From: Alphaproteobacteria bacterium
GTDB taxonomy: Bacteria; Pseudomonadota; Alphaproteobacteria; Micavibrionales; Micavibrionaceae
DNA length: 64,000 nucleotides
Reading direction: 5' to 3'
NCBI GenBank assembly: GCA_009995595.1
Contig: JAACPE010000007.1
Span: 1-64,000, forward strand
The translations under genes and the position numbers were made by a program. Positions 55,021-63,346 of the stretch are shown one piece after another (position 1 is the first letter of the stretch; each line of letters starts with the position of its first letter). The notes under the pieces were generated by a model, which was not told the DNA's origin, made no database searches, and saw only the letters and a list, made by a program, of their open reading frames with translations.

Positions 55021-55512
55021 TTAGCGGCTCCAAGACTGGACGCGCCTGTCTTGGCCAGAACGGCGGTCAACTGCCGCCTGGAAGTCCTTGATCGGTTTTT
55101 CACGCGCATCAATCTTGGATTGTGCGTTTTCGACGAGCGGGCGGATGGCCTCACACTCGCGCTGATCAATCTGCGCCATGGTTTGGCCGTGCTCTGCACG
55201 CACCGTGATATGCGCGCGGCGATCAATCTCAGTTTTGTTGAAGTTGTCCGCGCCAAATCGCTTGCAGGTTAGCTTGCGTTTGACCGCGCCAGCCTCATCG
55301 ATGAGGCGGCGGCGCACCTGGTCAAACCGATTTTGGTAATCAAGCTCATATTGGCGTGCGGTGAATTTCCGCTCGCCTTCAAAGTTCTGAACAACCTTTT
55401 TATAGACGAGCCATTCGTCCTGATTCAGGGCGTTGGCGGCCTCGTTCCTTAATTCCAGCAACTTGCTGCGTGGCTGGAACAAGTCTTTCACTTCTTCTGT
55501 CAGGCTCTGCAT
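55021..55512 (-). CDS. Island protein of unknown function, coiled-coil rich
   Basis: 163 residues, highly charged with long helices (KLLELRNEAANALNQDEWL, FDQVRRRLIDEAGAVKRKL). No membrane segment. Transcribed with the 54385 gene. No family recognised. Confidence 0.65.
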   Translation of the reverse strand: MQSLTEEVKDLFQPRSKLLELRNEAANALNQDEWLVYKKVVQNFEGERKFTARQYELDYQNRFDQVRRRLIDEAGAVKRKLTCKRFGADNFNKTEIDRRAHITVRAEHGQTMAQIDQRECEAIRPLVENAQSKIDAREKPIKDFQAAVDRRSGQDRRVQSWSR

Positions 55513-55580
55513 GATGGTTTTCCTTGAGTTGCGAACAAAATTTGCATCCAGAGAAACTGATCTGGTAGGCTTCTTTCGAT

Positions 55581-55829
55581 ATGAAATTCAAAGACATAGA
55601 TGATGTTGTGGCCTGGCTTGAGCCGATGGAATACGAGACGTTCTGGAAGGAAATAAAACCCTTCTGCTTGGTGATGCTCCCGCGCGAAAAATGCGATGCA
55701 GATATTGCCAGCGGTGCCACAGACGAAGAAACGGTACTCTACGTCTTGAAGAATTTTGCTCGGATGGAACTGGCCTCCATCCTCAAGCTCACATGGCGTG
55801 ATATGATGCCATCCACCGCAGTCCATTAG
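55581..55829 (+). CDS. Small protein on the opposite strand, unknown
   Basis: 82 residues, acidic (MKFKDIDDVVAWLEPMEYE, FARMELASILKLTWRDM). It is opposed to the operon around it, and its end overlaps the end of the 55826 gene by 4 bases. The frame looks like a real protein, while the opposite frame is His/Phe-rich and unlikely. Not recognised. Confidence 0.5.
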   Translation: MKFKDIDDVVAWLEPMEYETFWKEIKPFCLVMLPREKCDADIASGATDEETVLYVLKNFARMELASILKLTWRDMMPSTAVH

Positions 55830-56083
55830 CGGTCCTCCTCACTGAAGAACCGCACCCACCCGCAGCGACCATCGCGCGCAGCAAGCTCGAACTGCCCGTA
55901 TGGGCCGACAAAGCGACATCGCGTGTAGTATCGATGCGCGAAGGGGTCCATGGACTGACCTTGATCGATCCAGTCATAGGACCAGATCGCATGCGGCAGA
56001 CCGGCAGACTGATACGTGATCCACACGCCAAAGGGCACCACGATCCAGGCGAAATACCCGAGTTTCAAAAAGCGCGGCTTCAT
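55826..56083 (-). CDS. Small membrane-anchored protein of the TraG cassette
   Basis: 85 residues with one N-terminal hydrophobic segment (FLKLGYFAWIVVPFGVWI) and a short outer domain containing two cysteines (RYYTRCRFVGPYGQFELAARD, then GRCGW). Its ATG overlaps the end of the TraG-like gene by 4 bases, so it is translated with it. Function unknown. Confidence 0.7.
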   Translation of the reverse strand: MKPRFLKLGYFAWIVVPFGVWITYQSAGLPHAIWSYDWIDQGQSMDPFAHRYYTRCRFVGPYGQFELAARDGRCGWVRFFSEEDR

Positions 56084-57471
56084 GGGCTGGACGCCTTCTT
56101 GATCGCAATCGTGACCTTGGGATCGGGCGGCAGTTGCGGTCCCTCATGCGGGTTGTCGGCAAGTTCGCCATGACAAAACGGCGCGATCTGATGCTGGCCG
56201 ACCTTGAGGCAGAGTATCCAGCCGACATTCTTGACATGGATGAGCTGCTCGTTTGGCTTCATCCGCATCAGCCTCTCCGCCGAGATCAGGCGATCCTTGC
56301 CGGTACCGATATTCGCCGTGTAGTCGAGCACGCCGCTATTAAGGCCAAGACTGTGTTGCTGGACCAAAGTCTCGCCAATGGCGCGGCTGATCCGCTCGCA
56401 TTCTTCAAACGAGCTGAAGCCGAAATATTGCTTGATCACCGCGTTCTCTTCGATTGTCGCCGTCTCCTTGTCGGAATAGGCGCGCTGAATTTCCGAGCGC
56501 GATTGAGCAATGAAGTGCAAGTTGGCCCCATAGCCTCTCACCACAGTCATTGCTGAAATCAGAGACTTGAGCGGCGCGTTCGTCGATTCATCGAGGATGA
56601 AATCCACGGCAATGCGCTGCCCCGACAAGACCACGTCGATGAACGATTGCAGGTGCAGCGCGTAGTGCGGCCCAAGGCGTGCCATGTGCCGCTGCGGGCC
56701 AACGATAAAGATGATGTAGCGCTCTTTCAGCAGGTCTTCATGCGTGAGCACCGCATCACGCCCCGCGCGATGAAGCGGGCTTCCTGCCCCATAGATACGC
56801 AAGGATTTGAGGGCAGCAGCGCGGTGCTGCCCCCAATGCTCTTTGTTGTTTTCTTGCATATCGAGGATGTGCGCCCCAAGGGCCTTGCGCACCGCATCTC
56901 CCTCTTCGACAGCAATGCGCGCCGCGCTGAGCAGGACGTCAGGATCGGCGAGCATCGACCAAACGCCGCCTGGCAAGGCCAGACGGGGGTCGCAGCACAA
57001 AAGCTCGTTCTCACAGAATTCTTGCAGCGTGCGCGGCTCGTCTCGGAAATATTGGTTTTTGCCGTCATTGGGAGGCTCTGGGATGAGCGCGTGGTTCGCG
57101 TTATCAATGGCGAAGACTAGCTCGCCGTTGTGCTTTTCTTGGGCGGCGCGCAAAGAACCGAAGGGCGAGAGCGACACGCGAAAAGGGTTGTCCTTGCCCA
57201 GAACACCAAAGTCATCGATGATCGCGACCTTGCGCCCGTAGCGAGCGCACATGGCGGCGACCTGGGCAGCGATTTCACCGTCCTTGCAGTCATTGACGAC
57301 AATCGCCCGGTTGGTATCGCCCAGTAGCGAGAGCAGCCATGGCAAGGCCCCGCAGCTGGTCTTACCGCCGCCCGCCGCTGACAGAAGCAGGCTATGCGAG
57401 TGCCTGGGCGCAAAGATTGCTTTGCCATCAACGGCGCTCAGACCCAAGAGGCGTTTGATTGGCCTAGTCAT
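56080..57471 (-). CDS. VirD4/TraG-like coupling ATPase without membrane anchor
   Basis: 463 residues. The P-loop is LLSAAGGGKTSCGALPWLL (a GxxxxGKT variant), followed by IVVNDCKDGEIAAQVAAMC and a DE-type Walker B (AVDFILDESTNAP). HFIAQSRSEIQRAY and FEECERISRAIGETLVQ match the TraG/VirD4 group. Full VirD4 proteins have two N-terminal membrane helices; this one begins almost at the ATPase core. The membrane parts may be supplied by the separate neighbours (57464 and 57766). Coupling proteins bring DNA to a conjugation channel, but no channel genes are in the window. Confidence 0.82.
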   Translation of the reverse strand: MTRPIKRLLGLSAVDGKAIFAPRHSHSLLLSAAGGGKTSCGALPWLLSLLGDTNRAIVVNDCKDGEIAAQVAAMCARYGRKVAIIDDFGVLGKDNPFRVSLSPFGSLRAAQEKHNGELVFAIDNANHALIPEPPNDGKNQYFRDEPRTLQEFCENELLCCDPRLALPGGVWSMLADPDVLLSAARIAVEEGDAVRKALGAHILDMQENNKEHWGQHRAAALKSLRIYGAGSPLHRAGRDAVLTHEDLLKERYIIFIVGPQRHMARLGPHYALHLQSFIDVVLSGQRIAVDFILDESTNAPLKSLISAMTVVRGYGANLHFIAQSRSEIQRAYSDKETATIEENAVIKQYFGFSSFEECERISRAIGETLVQQHSLGLNSGVLDYTANIGTGKDRLISAERLMRMKPNEQLIHVKNVGWILCLKVGQHQIAPFCHGELADNPHEGPQLPPDPKVTIAIKKASSP

Positions 57472-57769
57472 CGATCATCCCCGCATTTTTGAGGGCATTG
57501 TGATCGGCAAGGTCAGACGGATCGGGCGCGCGGCTGGTTGCAGCCAGACGCGCGAGTTCCTTCTCGCGTCCATAGATTTTGACCATGGCGCGCAGGGCTT
57601 CGATGGTTTTGCTAAGCGCCCCGAACCAAAGGACGATGCTCAGCAGGCCAAAGCCCCACCATTCGGGCGATGACGGCCAGACCCAATAAGCGCCAGCCCC
57701 AAGCACAAATGCTTGAAGGAAGTGACCGTTGACAGTGAGAACGGAACTGATCGGTGTCTTGAGGGTCAT
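57464..57769 (-). CDS. Small membrane protein of the TraG cassette
   Basis: 101 residues with two hydrophobic helices close together (FLQAFVLGAGAYWVW, WWGFGLLSIVLWFGAL) and a charged cytoplasmic tail (EALRAMVKIYGREKELARL). The size and position are what would be expected if the missing membrane anchor of the TraG-like protein is encoded as a separate chain. Its stop overlaps the ATPase start by 8 bases. Confidence 0.7.
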   Translation of the reverse strand: MTLKTPISSVLTVNGHFLQAFVLGAGAYWVWPSSPEWWGFGLLSIVLWFGALSKTIEALRAMVKIYGREKELARLAATSRAPDPSDLADHNALKNAGMIDD

Positions 57770-58140
57770 GGCTTGCCCCCAGAGCGGGCAGCGCGGACCG
57801 CAGCAGCAATGTCACGACGCGTGCGGTTCAGGCGGCCATAGCTGCCCCAAACCACACCTGAAAGCTCAGAGCCGTGCAGATCACGGCTATGGAAGCGCAG
57901 CCGCCCGATGGAAAAACCCGCCCAAAGGCTGAGGCCGCAAACAAACGCGATGATGATTTTCTCAGCGGGCCACAGGATATCGGCAAAGGCGATACCGAAC
58001 CCGCCAAGCGCCGCTGCGACGAGCAGGCCAGCACCAAGCAGTGTGCGGCGCGCAGAGACAACGGTCAGATTTTCCAGCAGATACGTATCGTTGCGGGTTT
58101 CGACTTCGTTTTCTCTGATGGTGATCGGACTAAACAGCAT
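57766..58140 (-). CDS. Small membrane protein of the TraG cassette
   Basis: 124 residues, two hydrophobic helices (TLLGAGLLVAAALGGFGIAF and KIIIAFVCGLSLWAGFSIG) flanked by basic ends (SYGRLNRTRRDIAAAVRAAR). ATGA overlap with the 57464 gene. Not recognised. Confidence 0.7.
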   Translation of the reverse strand: MLFSPITIRENEVETRNDTYLLENLTVVSARRTLLGAGLLVAAALGGFGIAFADILWPAEKIIIAFVCGLSLWAGFSIGRLRFHSRDLHGSELSGVVWGSYGRLNRTRRDIAAAVRAARSGGKP

Positions 58141-58143
58141 CTC

Positions 58144-58674
58144 TCAGCCCTCCTGTCCGAAGGTGCAGGCAGGCGCATTGAGCGTCCGCGACAGGGCCGC
58201 GTAACGGTTTTCAACCGCCGACGGCGTGATGAGCCGACCGCTTGCCGCGTAGAGCGCCAGCGAAATCCGCTCCTCTTCAATGTAGATGGTCTCTGCACAA
58301 GCACAGCGTGAGCCAGAGCGCTCCGCCAGGCGGCGGATGCGCGCTTCTTCCGCCTCTCGCGCAAGGCGTTCTGTATCGCGCGCCGCCGCTGCAGGATCAG
58401 GATTTCCGAGTGCGTGGCAGAGCTCACGCAGTTCGGGGTAAAACATGCCAAGCGTCGAGCTACAGTCCGTACCGCGTGGGATGACTTGGCGCGGCGCGCG
58501 CGTGGCTTCGAGATCGACTTGCAGCTCCGCTTGGCAAGTCGCGCCCCAGTTGGAGCGTGCGATTTCACGCCGTGCAATTTCTGGACCCGTCACAAAGGCA
58601 GACAGACCCGCAATCGCTGCAATGGTGAAAATCAGCGTTGGACTGAAAGGAAAGGTTAAGGCATCGATTGCCAT
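58144..58674 (-). CDS. Exported or anchored Cys-rich protein of the TraG cassette
   Basis: 176 residues. One N-terminal hydrophobic segment (TLIFTIAAIAGLSAFV) and an outer part with six cysteines in five places (NWGATCQAE, GTDCSSTL, LRELCHAL, SRCACAETI, APACTFG), suggesting disulfides and a periplasmic location. Helical middle rich in Ala/Arg/Glu. Three bases from the 57766 gene. Function unknown. Confidence 0.7.
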   Translation of the reverse strand: MAIDALTFPFSPTLIFTIAAIAGLSAFVTGPEIARREIARSNWGATCQAELQVDLEATRAPRQVIPRGTDCSSTLGMFYPELRELCHALGNPDPAAAARDTERLAREAEEARIRRLAERSGSRCACAETIYIEEERISLALYAASGRLITPSAVENRYAALSRTLNAPACTFGQEG

Positions 58675-58685
58675 GACTGGACTCC

Positions 58686-59264
58686 TTACTGCGCTGCGGG
58701 ATTCATGTCTGTGAACTGGCAGTGGCTTTGCGCCAGTGCCCCAAGGCGCTCCGGGCTCAAGGGCAGTGCCTGAGCCTCAGAGTCGCTGAGGCCTCCAAAA
58801 TCCGTGAAACTGGCGGCTTGACCTGCTTGCACCTGGGCCAGCGTGATGCGGCGTGAAACCGCGCCATTGCCGTCATTGATGTAGCACCACAGGTTTGAGG
58901 GCGCGCCCGAGACCACGTCCAGGGCGGTTGCAAAGGCGACGCCCGTAATGACCTCGATATCAGTGCCTTCCACCGCCAGACTGCGAAAGAAGTTGAAATT
59001 TTCTGCCCCTTCGAGAGCAGCATCGAACGCGCTGATCTGATGGCAACTCTCGGTGTCACGCCCAGGCGGGCACCAGTTCTCAGCTTGCCATTCACCGAAG
59101 AAAGCCAGCTTTAGATGCTCATACTTCTCGCGCACCGCGTAGAAGTCGGCATCCCAGAAGACGATCAGGCTTGCGCCAGCTATTGCCACGCAGCAAATCG
59201 CGCCGAGGGCAACTCCCCGCAAGAAGCGGGAAGCCCAGGGTTTATGATCAAGCGGAGGGCTCAC
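58686..59264 (-). CDS. Anchored Cys-containing protein of the TraG cassette
   Basis: 192 residues. One N-terminal helix (RGVALGAICCVAIAGASLIV) then an outer domain with paired cysteines (ENWCPPGRDTESCHQ, NLWCYINDG, SHCQFTD). Probably periplasmic. Stop overlaps the start region of the neighbour by 4 bases (with 59261). Not recognised. Confidence 0.7.
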   Translation of the reverse strand: MSPPLDHKPWASRFLRGVALGAICCVAIAGASLIVFWDADFYAVREKYEHLKLAFFGEWQAENWCPPGRDTESCHQISAFDAALEGAENFNFFRSLAVEGTDIEVITGVAFATALDVVSGAPSNLWCYINDGNGAVSRRITLAQVQAGQAASFTDFGGLSDSEAQALPLSPERLGALAQSHCQFTDMNPAAQ

Positions 59265-60502
59265 GACTGCCCCCGCGACGACGCGCCATGATCAACACGA
59301 GGATCAAGGGCACCATTGGCCCTACTGGGCATGGGAGGCAGGTCGATCAGCCCGTCAAAATCAAGCTCTTCTTCCTGCGTTTCTTCGCGCGCGGGTGAGC
59401 GTTTTTCGATCTCCCAGACCATGGTGAGATAGGCGATGACAAAGAGGGCCATCGGCAGGCAAAGCTCGGCAACCGCGATGACAGCGGCAATGGCGGCAAA
59501 GTCTGCGATATAGCGAAGGCTATCGAGCATCCCTGGACGTGCAGGAAAGGACGGCGGCGTCAGATCATCGCTTTCGATATCCCCGAGCGCGCCGTGCAAC
59601 TGATCGCCGAGGCCGCGCAGGAAGGCGTTCAAACGCTGCGTGCCCGCCGCATTGCCCGTGATGGTGGTGCCCGCGCGAAGATTATCGGCAAAGCTTGACA
59701 GGAGAGATAAAGGCAATGCCTCGCGCAGCGCCGATGCCATCTGGATCATTTCGCTATGAAGCCCTTGGAGAGACGCCCGCCGTGCGGTGATCGGTTGATC
59801 CGTATCGACAAGAATTTCCTGATAGTCGCGGTTGAGTTGATTGAGATCAGCAAGCAGTTGCTCGCGCTCGAAAGCGCCCCGCTCAAAGGCCGCCGCGATG
59901 GAGCGCGATTGTGCTGCAAATCCCTCAAGGGCGATGGCGATATCGCCGCGCCCGCCATTTCCTTGCCGCGACAGACAAGACGTTGTGACCTCACAGGACG
60001 CCGTCGCCTCGATCTCATCCGCGAGGCTTAGCGCGACAGGGGCAACGCGCGCGGAGACCAGAGCTGCATCGTTGACAGCGCGAATAAAGGCAGTCTGTTC
60101 TTGACCCGCCTGATCCAGCACCCTCAGCTGGACATCAGGATAGACCATCCCTGAGAACGAACCGATGAACATGCCGGTGCCTGAGACGGTCATCCCGATG
60201 ACAGCCACAACGCCTGCCAGGCGGAAGCCGAGCGCGGCGCGGGTGGCCAACTTGGTGATGCCGACGCGGTTCATGCCATAGGCGGCAAAGCTGGCCGACG
60301 CCGTGATCAACAGAACCTTGAGATTGGCGAGCGGCCCTTCTTCCGTGTTCAGCGTGAACAGCGATATCCCGAGCATGACGGAAGCCAGCAGACCCAGAAC
60401 AAGGAGCGCCGTCTCCTCGAAGGTCTTGCCCTTGGGCCGTTCATGCTTGAGCTTGGGTGGACTTGAGTGCTGGTGCGGATAGCTGTTCTTGCGTGCGGTC
60501 AT
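59261..60502 (-). CDS. Large membrane protein with long periplasmic helical domain, head of the TraG cassette
   Basis: Start at the ATG at 60502 (MTARKNSYPHQHS), preceded on the minus strand by GGGG about 9 bases away; the frame could extend to 60580 but gains no sense. 413 residues. Three to four helices in residues 35-135 (LVLGLLASVMLGISLFTL, FRLAGVVAVIGMTVSG), a long helical stretch to about 310 (QLNRDYQEILVDTDQ, LHSEMIQMASALREALP), two more helices (YIADFAAIAAVIAVAELCL, ALFVIAYLTMVW) and a disordered acidic tail. A scaffold for the complex is possible. No family recognised. Confidence 0.7.
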   Translation of the reverse strand: MTARKNSYPHQHSSPPKLKHERPKGKTFEETALLVLGLLASVMLGISLFTLNTEEGPLANLKVLLITASASFAAYGMNRVGITKLATRAALGFRLAGVVAVIGMTVSGTGMFIGSFSGMVYPDVQLRVLDQAGQEQTAFIRAVNDAALVSARVAPVALSLADEIEATASCEVTTSCLSRQGNGGRGDIAIALEGFAAQSRSIAAAFERGAFEREQLLADLNQLNRDYQEILVDTDQPITARRASLQGLHSEMIQMASALREALPLSLLSSFADNLRAGTTITGNAAGTQRLNAFLRGLGDQLHGALGDIESDDLTPPSFPARPGMLDSLRYIADFAAIAAVIAVAELCLPMALFVIAYLTMVWEIEKRSPAREETQEEELDFDGLIDLPPMPSRANGALDPRVDHGASSRGQS

Positions 60503-60693
60503 GGAAATACCCCTTTGTATCCTCGGACTGGCCAACCACTGGTTTGGGCTGGCCGTACCGCCGAGGATGTCAGCAAGCATTCTTTCCCGCCCGCTGAAGG
60601 GGCGCTGAAAGCGCTGAACAAGCGCTGAACATAATGCTACACCAAGGGGAGAGGTGAGTGCTTTGCTGCATCGAGCCGAACGTCGGAGGCAGA

Positions 60694-61782
60694 ATGTCCA
60701 AAGTCAAAAAGGCTGAAAGAAGAATTAGTACCGAAACCGAATATACGGACGCTCACCGTTTCCGAATTTGGTCTTCCATAGTTGATGACATGGACCTTTT
60801 GGGGAAAGGCTACCGGGCTTATCACACTCACATTTTTGAAAGCTTCAGAAAGTGGGAAGCACAAGGAATTGAATTCTTCAATCCAAAGGGAAAGAGCCTG
60901 TACCTAGACGCTCTTAAAGCCGACGATCTTTATGGCTTTTTGGGCCGAAAGGAGCAACTTCCCACAGGCCCCAAGAGAAAAATCGAAACCAGCAAGGTTG
61001 CCGTGCTGGACGCATTCCTTAGAGCTAAGTTTCCAAAACTACTAGTTTCGAACCCTTCGGGTGAAGCGCCAGTTGCGCACGCTCAAATGGCAGAGGCACT
61101 CTATGGTTTGATGGGCAAAAGCGCCTCAAACAACGAGAGCCTCTGCCGCACGGTTAAGGCTCTTGATGGGGTTTTTATCCATAGCCCTTTCTTCCCTGAC
61201 CAAGAACTGGAAAGGATGGTCAATCACATGGGTAAGCCTGGCTGGGGCATTCCACTTATCATTGTGAATGGCAGGCCTCATAGTGGATATTGTGTCATCC
61301 ATAAGGTTTTTATGCCTATCCGCAGCGAGTATTTTAAGAACCATACTATTGATGGTGAGCACTGGGATTCTGAAGACGATTACATTCCAGGAATTGACGA
61401 TAAGATCCCAACTCTGCGCATGAGGATGGATTCAAAAAACAAGACTGGCGACATTGCAATGGAGACGTGGAGCGGGATAGGCGTTGTCATTCCGCACGAC
61501 GATGGCAATCCAATGGTGACGCTGCAGTGTCACCTAAAGTGCCAAAGTACATGTGAAATCGAGGTTTCAGCCCTGCTCGTTGAAAGCGATTACGAAAGGC
61601 TTGGCGACCCTTTCACGATGCCCCAAGTTGGAAGAACCGAACTCATTCACAATCGGCAAGGTGTATTTGGCTTCTGCAGTGGCAGGGAACACTTTGACGT
61701 TTTGACGCGAAGGATGATTTACACAAGCCATTTTCGAGACGCAATCTTTGAAGCGAAAGAAAAATTGGGGTGGGAAGTGTGA
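60694..61782 (+). CDS. Orphan island protein of unknown function
   Basis: Start at the ATG at 60694, with GGAGG 6 bases upstream. 362 residues, soluble, no signal peptide. The first about 150 residues are helical and polar (RISTETEYTDAHRFRIWSS, FYGFLGRKEQLPTG near by), the middle has IIVNGRPHSGYCVIHKVFM and the last part YTSHFRDAIFEAKEKLGW. The start resembles the DNA-binding or regulatory head of some accessory proteins only loosely. It is transcribed away from the TraG cassette. Confidence 0.65.
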   Translation: MSKVKKAERRISTETEYTDAHRFRIWSSIVDDMDLLGKGYRAYHTHIFESFRKWEAQGIEFFNPKGKSLYLDALKADDLYGFLGRKEQLPTGPKRKIETSKVAVLDAFLRAKFPKLLVSNPSGEAPVAHAQMAEALYGLMGKSASNNESLCRTVKALDGVFIHSPFFPDQELERMVNHMGKPGWGIPLIIVNGRPHSGYCVIHKVFMPIRSEYFKNHTIDGEHWDSEDDYIPGIDDKIPTLRMRMDSKNKTGDIAMETWSGIGVVIPHDDGNPMVTLQCHLKCQSTCEIEVSALLVESDYERLGDPFTMPQVGRTELIHNRQGVFGFCSGREHFDVLTRRMIYTSHFRDAIFEAKEKLGWEV

Positions 61783-62100
61783 CCATAGCGGTGAAAAGTG
61801 GGCAGCTTATCCCAATCAGCTCAGTCGCCCCAAAAGAGACGTAGCCAACCTGTTTTTCACCACCGATGAGAGCTTCGAAGGCACAGTCGCGATACGGCAG
61901 AACGACATGGTGTTCGATGAACTCTCCCCAGGTGTCCTACGTCTGGAAAGGGCGCAGTCGCAAGATGTGTTTTGTAGTACAAAACCATCTTGGCAAGGGG
62001 ACCGCTGCGCGCCCCCGTTGCATCCCCCAGGCCGTGGCTCTTTCAGGGCATTGAGCCCATGTCAGAGCCAGTAGATCGTATCGCCGATCAATCACTCGCA

Positions 62101-62413
62101 GGGCTTGGAGAAGTCCCTCTCCACCTGCACCGAACCATGGATCAAGGGGCGTATCGCCGCCCCTTGAAACCCACTCGCGGGAGACTTCGCTCTCCCTGCA
62201 CCCATCGACTTGGCGGGCGTTCCTGCCCCCAAGACCCCAGACCATGCCATGGAGGCCACTTCATGGAGACCAACCCTACGCGGTTTGGATGCCGCCATCT
62301 TGCCGAAGATGGACCACTCCCAGGGGCCTGCCGCTGCCCCCGAACCCAGCTCGTCGGGCTTGGAGAACTGCCTCTCCACCGACACCGAACCATGCACAAT
62401 CGACCGCTCGATT
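62101..62413. repeat. Array of stem-loops with a repeated 39-base unit
   Basis: A unit at 62101-62139 recurs at 62356-62394 with 35 of 39 bases identical (GGGCTTGGAGAA ... CACCGAACCATG). Three hairpins share the stem GGAGA/TCTCC with a six-base loop of different sequence (62106-62123, 62179-62196, 62361-62378). Others are TCAAGGGGCG/CGCCCCTTGA (10 bp, 62142-62167), CTTGG-GGGC/GCCC-CCAAG (62209-62233), CCATCTT/AAGATGG (62295-62312) and AATCGA/TCGATT (62398-62413). Confidence 0.7.
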
Positions 62414-62528
62414 GATCGCCTATCAGGGGGACTCCGCGACTGCACTCAGCATATTTTCATCAGAAAGTGGCGCTAGGTTTCCTCGATTTCAGGATGGCAA
62501 ACCCATAAGCAAAGTGACCACATTACGC

Positions 62529-62557
62529 TTGACGTATCGCGTCATGCCTGCTATCTT
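62529..62557 (+). promoter_or_regulatory. higBA promoter with overlapping inverted repeat
   Basis: TTGACG (62529-62534), 17 bases, TATCTT (62552-62557) make a sigma-70-type promoter. TGACG-tatcg-CGTCA (62530-62544) overlaps the -35 and is a fitting operator for HigA. Transcription would start about 62564, only some 5 bases before the higB ATG, so the message may be leaderless. Confidence 0.65.
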
Positions 62558-62568
62558 GGTAAGCAACG

Positions 62569-62853
62569 ATGATCCTGAGTTACAGAGACAAAAAAACCGA
62601 GCAGTTCGCGAACGGTGAGTTGGTGAAAACCTTCCAGGGCTTTGCCGATCAGGCAGAGCGCAGGCTCGCCATTCTCAACGCGGCAACGTCTCTCGATGAT
62701 CTTCGCATGATGCGCAGCAACAGGCTTGAGGCGCTTCGTGGGGACAGAGCAGGGCAATACTCCATCCGCATCAATCAGCAATGGCGTATTTGCTTCACCT
62801 GGCCAGACACCGACACAGGACCATCCAACGTGGAAATCGTGGATTACCACTAA
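62569..62853 (+). CDS. higB: HigB-type toxin (RelE/ParE superfamily)
   Basis: 94 residues. Typical HigB layout: SYRDKKTEQFANGELVK at the start, LNAATSLDDLRMMRSNRLEA in the middle, and the catalytic region GQYSIRINQQWRICFTW with conserved Arg and Trp. These ribosome-dependent RNases cut mRNA. Toxin-first order with higA 17 bases downstream is usual for HigBA. Confidence 0.9.
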   Translation: MILSYRDKKTEQFANGELVKTFQGFADQAERRLAILNAATSLDDLRMMRSNRLEALRGDRAGQYSIRINQQWRICFTWPDTDTGPSNVEIVDYH

Positions 62854-62870
62854 TGGAAAGGAGAAAAACC

Positions 62871-63194
62871 ATGTTCAAACGCGCAGTACACCCTGGCTTG
62901 ATCCTGAAAGACGAGCTCGACGAGCTTGGCATCACGCTCACCGAGTTCGCCCGTCAGATCGACGTGCCTGCAAACCGCATCTCGCAGATCATTGGCGGCA
63001 AGCGCGCCATCACAGGCGACACCGCCTTGCGCTTTGGTCACTGGTTCGGGACCGATGCTCAGTTCTGGATCAATCTACAAGCGCAGTTTGATCTGGCCGT
63101 CGCTGACCAGGAGACCGGCGAGCAGATCAAGAAGCTGCCAACACGGGCAAGCTACCCAGTAACGCCGCAGGATGAGCAGCCAAGGCTGGTGTGA
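62871..63194 (+). CDS. higA: HigA-type antitoxin (XRE family)
   Basis: Start at 62871, with AAGGAG 8 bases upstream; a longer frame from 62781 lies inside higB. 107 residues. N-terminal PGLILKDELDELGITLTEFA then the helix-turn-helix IDVPANRISQIIGGKRAITG, and WFGTDAQFWINLQAQFDL, which is very typical of HigA. It binds HigB and represses the operon, probably at the repeat in 62530-62544. Confidence 0.92.
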   Translation: MFKRAVHPGLILKDELDELGITLTEFARQIDVPANRISQIIGGKRAITGDTALRFGHWFGTDAQFWINLQAQFDLAVADQETGEQIKKLPTRASYPVTPQDEQPRLV

Positions 63195-63346
63195 CCGTAA
63201 GGGCAGGGGATGCTGCCCATGCCTTCAACGCGCCTTGCATGCAAACATACTTTATTGCGTGTGGATAGGTTGCGCTCCGCAGGTTTTAAAAGTGCATCAC
63301 ATCAAGACGACTGTTAGGATGCGAAAAACAATAAGGAAATCACGAC

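Larger units (their letters stand above)
61783..62568. other. 786-base region without a credible gene
   Basis: Several overlapping open frames exist on both strands, but they mirror one another, lack ribosome sites and have Pro/Arg/Ser-rich composition. The right half (62101-62413) is a dense stem-loop array listed separately. The left half (61783-62100) shows nothing I can name. Confidence 0.6.

Noticed and set aside
55500-55826. Minus-strand frame opposite the 82-residue gene
   Set aside because: His/Phe-rich composition typical of a shadow, while the plus-strand frame looks like a real protein.
62101-62413. CRISPR array
   Set aside because: Only two copies of the longer unit, imperfect and unevenly spaced, and no cas genes in the window.
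61990-62618. Long open frames on both strands across the hairpin array
   Set aside because: They mirror each other, lack ribosome sites and are Pro/Arg/Ser-rich; stem-loops keep several frames open by chance.
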